Below are positions 13,336 through 17,399 of a stretch of DNA of 17,399 nt, piece after piece. Positions within the stretch are counted from its first letter, which is position 1, and every line of letters starts with the position of its first letter. The stretch covers positions 1 through 17,399 of the forward strand of contig CAYWDQ010000060.1 in NCBI GenBank assembly GCA_964457065.1. The letters run 5' to 3'. The translations under genes were made by a program, and so were the position numbers. A model generated the notes under the pieces. That model had not been told where the DNA came from and searched no databases. It was given only the letters and a program-made list of their open reading frames with translations. The stretch comes from Bog-473 sp964457065. Lineage in GTDB: Bacteria > Actinomycetota > Acidimicrobiia > Acidimicrobiales > RAAP-2.

Positions 13336-13345
13336 ACTGTAGCGT
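13336..13345. promoter_or_regulatory. Bidirectional overlapping -10 elements (ACTGTAGCGT)
   Basis: On the plus strand TAGCGT (13340-13345) lies 8 bases before GTG 13354. On the minus strand TACAGT (13336-13341) lies 8 bases before GTG 13327. Both fit TANNNT and share the central TA base pairs. The two genes are only 26 bp apart, so there is room for little else. A shared bidirectional promoter driving two leaderless messages is the simplest reading. Confidence 0.5.
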
Positions 13346-13353
13346 CGCAGGGC

Positions 13354-13671
13354 GTGATCATCGTGATCGACCTGTCCGAGGCTCGGGTGCACCTCGCCGA
13401 CCCCGACGACTTCACCCGCTTCTCGGTGGCCGTGGAAGGGGCGGGCGACCTGGCCGGGGTCCTGCAGCGCTCCGCCCTCGGGCGCCTGCGTCCCGACGGC
13501 GAGCACGTCGTCGTCGACCCGGTCGCCCTGCGAGCGCTGGCCGGCCCGGCCGCCACCGACGAGTGGGACGAGGGCTTCGCGGGCATGTGCGCCTACGCCG
13601 CCGGCAAGGGCTGGGTGGAGGCCGACGGCGGCATCGTGGCCCATGTCGAGCAACGCGACGAGGCGGGCTGA
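13354..13671 (+). CDS. Small conserved-looking protein of unknown function
   Basis: A 105-residue soluble acidic protein that I cannot assign to a named family. It opens with two beta-like strands (IIVIDLSEARVHLAD; FTRFSVAVEG), has a short helix (AGDLAGVLQRSA), a strand with EHVVVD, and ends with a helix-rich part WDEGFAGMCAYAAGKGWVEADGGIVAHVEQ (69-98). The start is GTG 13354, with a TAGCGT hexamer 8 bases upstream and a weak AGGG in between. It is divergent from the phosphotransferase gene and 116 bases upstream of the aldehyde dehydrogenase gene, which has its own Shine-Dalgarno sequence and possible -10. The codon pattern and clean start and stop make it a believable gene. No catalytic residues are evident. 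Confidence 0.72.
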   Translation: MIIVIDLSEARVHLADPDDFTRFSVAVEGAGDLAGVLQRSALGRLRPDGEHVVVDPVALRALAGPAATDEWDEGFAGMCAYAAGKGWVEADGGIVAHVEQRDEAG

Positions 13672-13719
13672 GTCCCGGAGGGGGGCGGGGCGGACTGTCC
13701 CTTCCCGGCCGGGCGCAGC

Positions 13720-13725
13720 TACCCT
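13720..13725 (+). promoter_or_regulatory. Possible -10 hexamer of the aldehyde dehydrogenase gene
   Basis: TACCCT fits TANNNT and lies 62 bases before ATG 13788 in the gap after the 105-aa gene. It would give a leader of about 55 bases that includes the GGGGAGG ribosome site at 13777-13783. No -35 box is evident. Confidence 0.3.
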
Positions 13726-13787
13726 TGAAGTGCCGCACGGCCCAATCGGCGGCGGGGGCGCGGGCCCTCCGATCCTGGGGAGGATGC

Positions 13788-15260
13788 ATGGCGATTCGGG
13801 ACTACGACCGCTTGTTCATCGGCGGCGACTGGGTGGCCCCGGAGGGCACCGACACCATCGCGGTGATCTCACCGGCGACCGAGGAAGTCGTCGGCCGGGT
13901 GCCCGACGGCACCGAGGCCGACATCGACAAGGCCGTGGCGGCGGCGCGCACGGCGTTCGACTACGGCCCGTGGCCGCGCATGACGCCGGCCGAGCGGGCC
14001 GCCATCCTGTCCGCCGTGGCGGCGCAGATCACCGCCGAGATGGGCGACATGGCCGAGATCATCACGCGGGAGATGGGCTCGCCGATCTCGTTCTCGGGGA
14101 TGGGCCAGGTGCTGGCACCGACCATGATCTTCAGCTATTACGCCGACCTCGCCACGTCGTACGCCTTCGACGAAGTGCGCGCCGGCCTGCTCAACCCTCA
14201 GGTCCTCGTCACCAAGGAGCCCGTCGGGGTCGTCGGCGCCATCGCGCCGTGGAACGTGCCGCTCTTCATCGCCGCCGCCAAGCTGGCGCCCTCGCTGGTC
14301 GCCGGCTGCACGGTGGTCTACAAGCCGGCGCCGGAGACACCGTTCGACGCGTTCCGGCTGGCCGAGATCTTCACCGAGGCCGGGCTGCCCAAGGGCGTGC
14401 TGTCCGTGGTCCCGGCGGGCCGAGAGGTCAGCGAGCACCTGGTCACGCACCCGGGTGTGGACAAGATCTCCTTCACCGGCTCGGGCGTGGGCGGCAAGCG
14501 CATCGGCGGGCTGTGCGGCGAGCGCCTGAAGCGCTGCACGCTCGAGCTCGGCGGCAAGTCCGCCGCCATCATCCTCGACGACGCCGACCTGGCGACGACG
14601 ATCCCGACGCTCTTGCCCAACGCCATCATGAACAACGGGCAGGCCTGCATCGCGCAGACCCGCATCCTGGCCCCGCGCGCCCGCTACGCAGAGGTCGTCG
14701 ACGCGGTCGTCTCGGGTGTGTCCGCCATGAAGGTGGGCGACCCGATGGACCCGGCCACCGAGGTCGGCCCGGTGGTGGCCGAGCGGCAGCGGAGCCGGAT
14801 CGAGGGGTATCTCGACAGCGGGCGTGAGGAGGGGGCGACGGTGGCCCTGGGTGGCGGGCGCCCTTCCGGATCGGACTTCTCGAAGGGCTGGTACGTCGAG
14901 CCGACCGTCTTCTCCGACGTCGACAACAAAATGCGGATCGCCCAGGAGGAGATCTTCGGACCCGTGCTCGTGGTCATCCCTTACGACGGTGACCACAACG
15001 CAGTCGAGATCGCCAACGACTCCAACTACGGCCTGTGCGGATCGGTCTGGACCGCGGACAACGACCGCGGCCTGGGAGTCGCCCGCCAGGTGCGAACGGG
15101 CACCTACATGCTGAACGCGCCGGTGCCGATCGACTTCTCCACGCCGTTCGGCGGGTTCAAGGAGTCCGGCATCGGACGGGAGTTCGGCCCCGAGGGGCTC
15201 GAGGGCTTCCTCGAAGTGAAGTCGATCGCGTTGCCGGCCGGCTACACACCGGAGGGTTGA
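13788..15260 (+). CDS. NAD(P)-dependent aldehyde dehydrogenase
   Basis: A 490-residue member of the aldehyde dehydrogenase superfamily, full length, oxidising an aldehyde to the acid with NAD(P)+. Active-site positions are all present: N156 in PWN (154-156), K179 in YKPAPETP (178-185), the Rossmann glycines FTGSGVGG (229-236), the general base E253 in LELGGKSA (252-259), the nucleophile C287 in NNGQACIAQTR (282-292) and E388 in QEEIFGP (386-392). The C-terminal PFGGFKESGIGREFGPEGL is typical. ATG 13788 follows GGGGAGG at a short 4-base spacing; the frame continues upstream without homology. It could act on aldehydes from the amine oxidase about 10 kb away or from another pathway; neither is shown by the sequence. 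Its end faces the CHAP gene with 10 bases between the stops. Confidence 0.95.
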   Translation: MAIRDYDRLFIGGDWVAPEGTDTIAVISPATEEVVGRVPDGTEADIDKAVAAARTAFDYGPWPRMTPAERAAILSAVAAQITAEMGDMAEIITREMGSPISFSGMGQVLAPTMIFSYYADLATSYAFDEVRAGLLNPQVLVTKEPVGVVGAIAPWNVPLFIAAAKLAPSLVAGCTVVYKPAPETPFDAFRLAEIFTEAGLPKGVLSVVPAGREVSEHLVTHPGVDKISFTGSGVGGKRIGGLCGERLKRCTLELGGKSAAIILDDADLATTIPTLLPNAIMNNGQACIAQTRILAPRARYAEVVDAVVSGVSAMKVGDPMDPATEVGPVVAERQRSRIEGYLDSGREEGATVALGGGRPSGSDFSKGWYVEPTVFSDVDNKMRIAQEEIFGPVLVVIPYDGDHNAVEIANDSNYGLCGSVWTADNDRGLGVARQVRTGTYMLNAPVPIDFSTPFGGFKESGIGREFGPEGLEGFLEVKSIALPAGYTPEG

Positions 15261-15270
15261 CGCCGGCGGG

Positions 15271-15918
15271 TCAGGACGAGGTGGACGCGGCCGGGGGCGC
15301 CGAGGGCGACACATAGCCCGACAGCGGGGCACCCTTCCCCTTCACGTCGGCAAAGGCCTGATGGTCGCCGGCCTCCACGACGCTGTACCCGGTCCGGTCC
15401 CCGTCGCCGTTGACGACGTCGGGTGCGGCATCGTCGCCCGTGTCACCCGTGACGACTGCGACGTGCACGGCGGTGACCGTCCCGGTGTCGAGCCCGTAGA
15501 CGGCGACGTCGCCGGGCTGGGGCGTGTAGTGGGACCCGACGGGGTGCCAGGTGCCGTGGTCCGTTCCCCACACGTAGAAGCTGGCGGAATCGCCGTTGAG
15601 GTAGCCGGGCGCCAGCTCGTAGGTGACCTCGGCCCCGGCCTGCTTCCAGACCCAGGCCGCGAAGTCGGCGCACCACTCCTCGTCGAGGTTGCCGTTGCCG
15701 CCGCAGTCGTCGATCCCGGCGTCCCAGTAGGCGCTGAACTTGTTGCAGTACGTCTCCGCCGGGTCGGTCTGATAGCCGACCTGCCCTTCGGCGATGGCGA
15801 CGATCCGGGCCCGCAGCGGGCTCAGGCCCGGGCCCTGGTCCAGGTGGGTGACGATGGCCGCGCCGGCCCCGATCACGGCAACCACCAGGAGAAACGCCAC
15901 GAAGCGGTGGCGACGCAC
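15271..15918 (-). CDS. CHAP-domain protein, membrane-anchored or secreted
   Basis: A 215-residue protein with a basic N-terminus and one hydrophobic span (FVAFLLVVAVIGAGAAIV, 6-23), acting as a signal peptide or anchor. The rest shows the CHAP (cysteine/histidine amidohydrolase/peptidase) layout: C83 in EEWCADFAAWVWKQAG (80-95) as the likely nucleophile, PQPGDVAVYG (133-142) and H152 in VHVAVV (151-156), with VVNGDGD further on supplying a polar residue. CHAP enzymes usually cut peptidoglycan cross-bridges or amide bonds. Two further cysteines (C58, C72) precede the nucleophile and could form a disulfide. The C-terminal Pro/Ala/Ser tail is short. The start is GTG 15918, with no Shine-Dalgarno sequence. 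A minus-strand TACCCT at 15978-15983 is a possible -10. It is divergent from the acyltransferase gene. Confidence 0.8.
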   Translation of the reverse strand: MRRHRFVAFLLVVAVIGAGAAIVTHLDQGPGLSPLRARIVAIAEGQVGYQTDPAETYCNKFSAYWDAGIDDCGGNGNLDEEWCADFAAWVWKQAGAEVTYELAPGYLNGDSASFYVWGTDHGTWHPVGSHYTPQPGDVAVYGLDTGTVTAVHVAVVTGDTGDDAAPDVVNGDGDRTGYSVVEAGDHQAFADVKGKGAPLSGYVSPSAPPAASTSS

Positions 15919-15977
15919 CGGGGCGTCGCGGCGCGGCAGGGGGGCGGCGAGGGGTCGGGTCGGGCTCAGGAGGCCTC

Positions 15978-15983
15978 AGGGTA
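15978..15983 (-). promoter_or_regulatory. Possible -10 hexamer of the CHAP gene
   Basis: On the minus strand TACCCT fits TANNNT. It lies 59 bases before GTG 15918 in the 172-bp divergent gap, which otherwise shows a CTCAGG direct repeat and an 11-bp palindrome at 16022-16032. Confidence 0.3.
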
Positions 15984-16090
15984 GCGAGTCGCCGGTGCCC
16001 CGGCATGGCAGGTCCGGTCTGAGACAATGTCTGATCCCGGACGCCAGGACTGCGGTGCCGGCCTGATCGAAACCAGGAGGGAAGGGCCTG

Positions 16091-17399
16091 ATGCAGGACG
16101 ACGAGAGCGCGATTTCGCACACTCGTCTGGCCTACCTCCCGGCTCTCGACGGCGTCCGGGCCTGCGCCGTGCTCGCCGTGATGATGTTCCACGGTGGGAT
16201 CCCGCACATGGACGGCGGTTTCATGGGGGTGGACGCCTTCTTCGTGCTGTCCGGCTTCCTCATCACCTCGCTCCTGATCGGCGAGTGGCGCCAGAGCCTC
16301 ACCATCAAGCTCGGCGCTTTCTGGGCCCGCCGGGCACGGCGGCTCCTCCCGGCGCTCCTCCTGATGATGCTCTTCGTGGCGTTCTTCGCGTCGGTGATCG
16401 TGCCGAAGGGGACGTACGGGGCGCTCCGCCTCGACGCCCTGTCCACGCTGCTCTACGTGAGCAACTGGCACTTCATCCTCGTCAACTCCAATTACTTCAA
16501 CGAGACTGCGGCCTCCTCGCCACTCCTGCACACCTGGTCACTGGCGGTCGAGGAGCAGTTCTACGTGATCTGGCCGCTGGTCGTGCTGGGCGTGCTGCAC
16601 TTCACCAAGAGCCTGCGGGCCCTGTTCGCGCTGTGCTGCGCGGCGGCGATCGCGTCGGCAACCTGGATGTACGTGCTGTACGACGGCGGCCTCAACACCA
16701 ACCGGGTGTACCTGGGCACCGACACGCGCTCACAGTGCCTCTTCATCGGGTGCGCGCTCGCCGTCGCGCTCGTGTTGGTCACGCGGCGGAGCCACGAGGA
16801 GGGCCGCCTCGCCAGGGGGGAGTTGTGGCGGCCCGCCACCAGCGCCGGGAGGCTGGTGTGCGGCGTGATCGGTGTCGTCGGCGCGGCCGGTGCGATCGGT
16901 CTGTGGGTGCTGACGACCTCCACCTCCTCGTTCCCCTACTCGGGCGGGTTCTTCCTGATCGGGCTCGCCGTCGCTGCAGTGATCCTCTCCGCGGTCGCCG
17001 CCCCTCGCAGCGTCGTCCCCCGCGTGCTGTCCCTGGCGCCGGTGCGCTACGTGGGCCGGATCTCCTACGGCCTCTACATCTGGCACTGGCCTATCTTCAT
17101 CTGGCTCGACCATTCCCGTACGGGTCTCTACGGCTACGAGCTGTTCGGGGTGCGCGTGGTCGTCACCTTCGCCGTGTCCGTGGTGTCGTTCCACCTCATT
17201 GAGCGACCGATCCGCATGGGTACCTTCGTCAGCCAGTGGCGGGCGTGGCTCGTCGTGCCCGCCGGTGTGGGGGCCGTCATCGTCGCCGTCGTCGCGGCGA
17301 CTACCGGGACGACCGCGGTCGCCAGCACGGCGTTCCCGTCCACCCTCCACGTCTCGGGCGCGACGACGTCGACGACGTCGTCCGTGCCCGGCTCGGCCC
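16091..17399 (+). CDS. Acyltransferase-3 family membrane protein (OafA-like; 3' end outside window)
   Basis: A frame open from ATG 16091 to the window end (436 codons). It matches the acyltransferase-3 family of multi-span membrane enzymes that O-acylate, often O-acetylate, surface glycans or peptidoglycan. Motifs: YLPALDGVRACAVLAVMMFH (15-34, with conserved R23 and H34), GGFMGVDAFFVLSGFLIT (42-59), FWARRARRLLPALL (77-90), LLHTWSLAVEEQFYVIWPL (145-163) and GRISYGLYIWHWPIF (322-336). After a further span near 386-403 the chain becomes Ala/Ser/Thr-rich (TTGTTAVASTAF, then TTSTTSS), which in this family typically leads to a periplasmic SGNH-hydrolase domain. That domain is not in view. AGGAGG lies at 16075-16080 with a 10-base spacer, and GAAGGG lies closer. 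Confidence 0.93.
   Translation, partial: MQDDESAISHTRLAYLPALDGVRACAVLAVMMFHGGIPHMDGGFMGVDAFFVLSGFLITSLLIGEWRQSLTIKLGAFWARRARRLLPALLLMMLFVAFFASVIVPKGTYGALRLDALSTLLYVSNWHFILVNSNYFNETAASSPLLHTWSLAVEEQFYVIWPLVVLGVLHFTKSLRALFALCCAAAIASATWMYVLYDGGLNTNRVYLGTDTRSQCLFIGCALAVALVLVTRRSHEEGRLARGELWRPATSAGRLVCGVIGVVGAAGAIGLWVLTTSTSSFPYSGGFFLIGLAVAAVILSAVAAPRSVVPRVLSLAPVRYVGRISYGLYIWHWPIFIWLDHSRTGLYGYELFGVRVVVTFAVSVVSFHLIERPIRMGTFVSQWRAWLVVPAGVGAVIVAVVAATTGTTAVASTAFPSTLHVSGATTSTTSSVPGSA

Noticed and set aside
13704..13713. CCCGGCCGGG palindrome considered as a terminator between the 105-aa gene and the aldehyde dehydrogenase gene.
   Set aside because: It has no loop and no T-run, and such short GC palindromes are expected by chance at this base composition.
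13869..15332. 487-residue minus-strand open frame under the aldehyde dehydrogenase gene.
   Set aside because: It is an antisense shadow. The plus strand carries all aldehyde dehydrogenase active-site residues and the minus-strand product has only Arg/Asp/Gly/Val-rich sequence.

Overview
The window is very GC-rich, densely packed coding DNA with short gaps, several GTG or TTG starts and divergent pairs sharing short promoters. Together with actinobacterial-type gene families (a SARP/BTAD regulator, an SCP2 protein, OafA-like acyltransferase) this points to an actinomycetotal chromosome. An Acidimicrobiia-like lineage is possible, but I cannot prove it from sequence alone. I saw no insertion sequences, CRISPR arrays, tRNA or rRNA genes or phage genes. 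No stretch over 300 bases lacks a gene.

Layout. (1) 1-2049, minus strand: a UvrD/PcrA-type helicase with a much reduced 2B insertion, followed by the 5' part of a GlcD-type FAD oxidase that leaves the window. (2) 2155-5329, plus strand: a tight set of flavin amine oxidase, SCP2 sterol-carrier protein and APC-family permease, which looks like uptake and oxidation of an amine or amino acid. (3) 5333-7780: D-Ala-D-Ala ligase (ddl, minus) and murF (plus), back to back across a 36-bp gap. They encode consecutive steps, making D-Ala-D-Ala and adding it to the peptidoglycan precursor. (4) 7756-11720, minus strand: a three-gene unit of a sigma-factor-like protein, a wall-spanning single-pass protein with a Thr/Pro linker, and an 810-aa four-TM protein with an outside LysM domain and an inside SARP/BTAD DNA-binding half. 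(5) 11829-15260: two small conserved-looking unknown proteins, an APH-like phosphotransferase and an aldehyde dehydrogenase. (6) 15271-17399: a CHAP-domain secreted or anchored protein, and a divergent acyltransferase-3 membrane protein cut by the window end.

The most interesting unit is region 4. Its topology predicts a one-component, wall-sensing transmembrane transcription factor encoded with a sigma-like protein, beside ddl/murF, with two further envelope genes (CHAP, acyltransferase) a few kilobases away. A second theme is promoter architecture. Several genes lack a Shine-Dalgarno sequence but have a TANNNT hexamer 6-8 bases before the start codon, as expected of leaderless genes. In two divergent pairs the -10 hexamers of the two strands physically overlap, suggesting bidirectional promoters. 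All functions are read by eye from motifs; no database search was possible.
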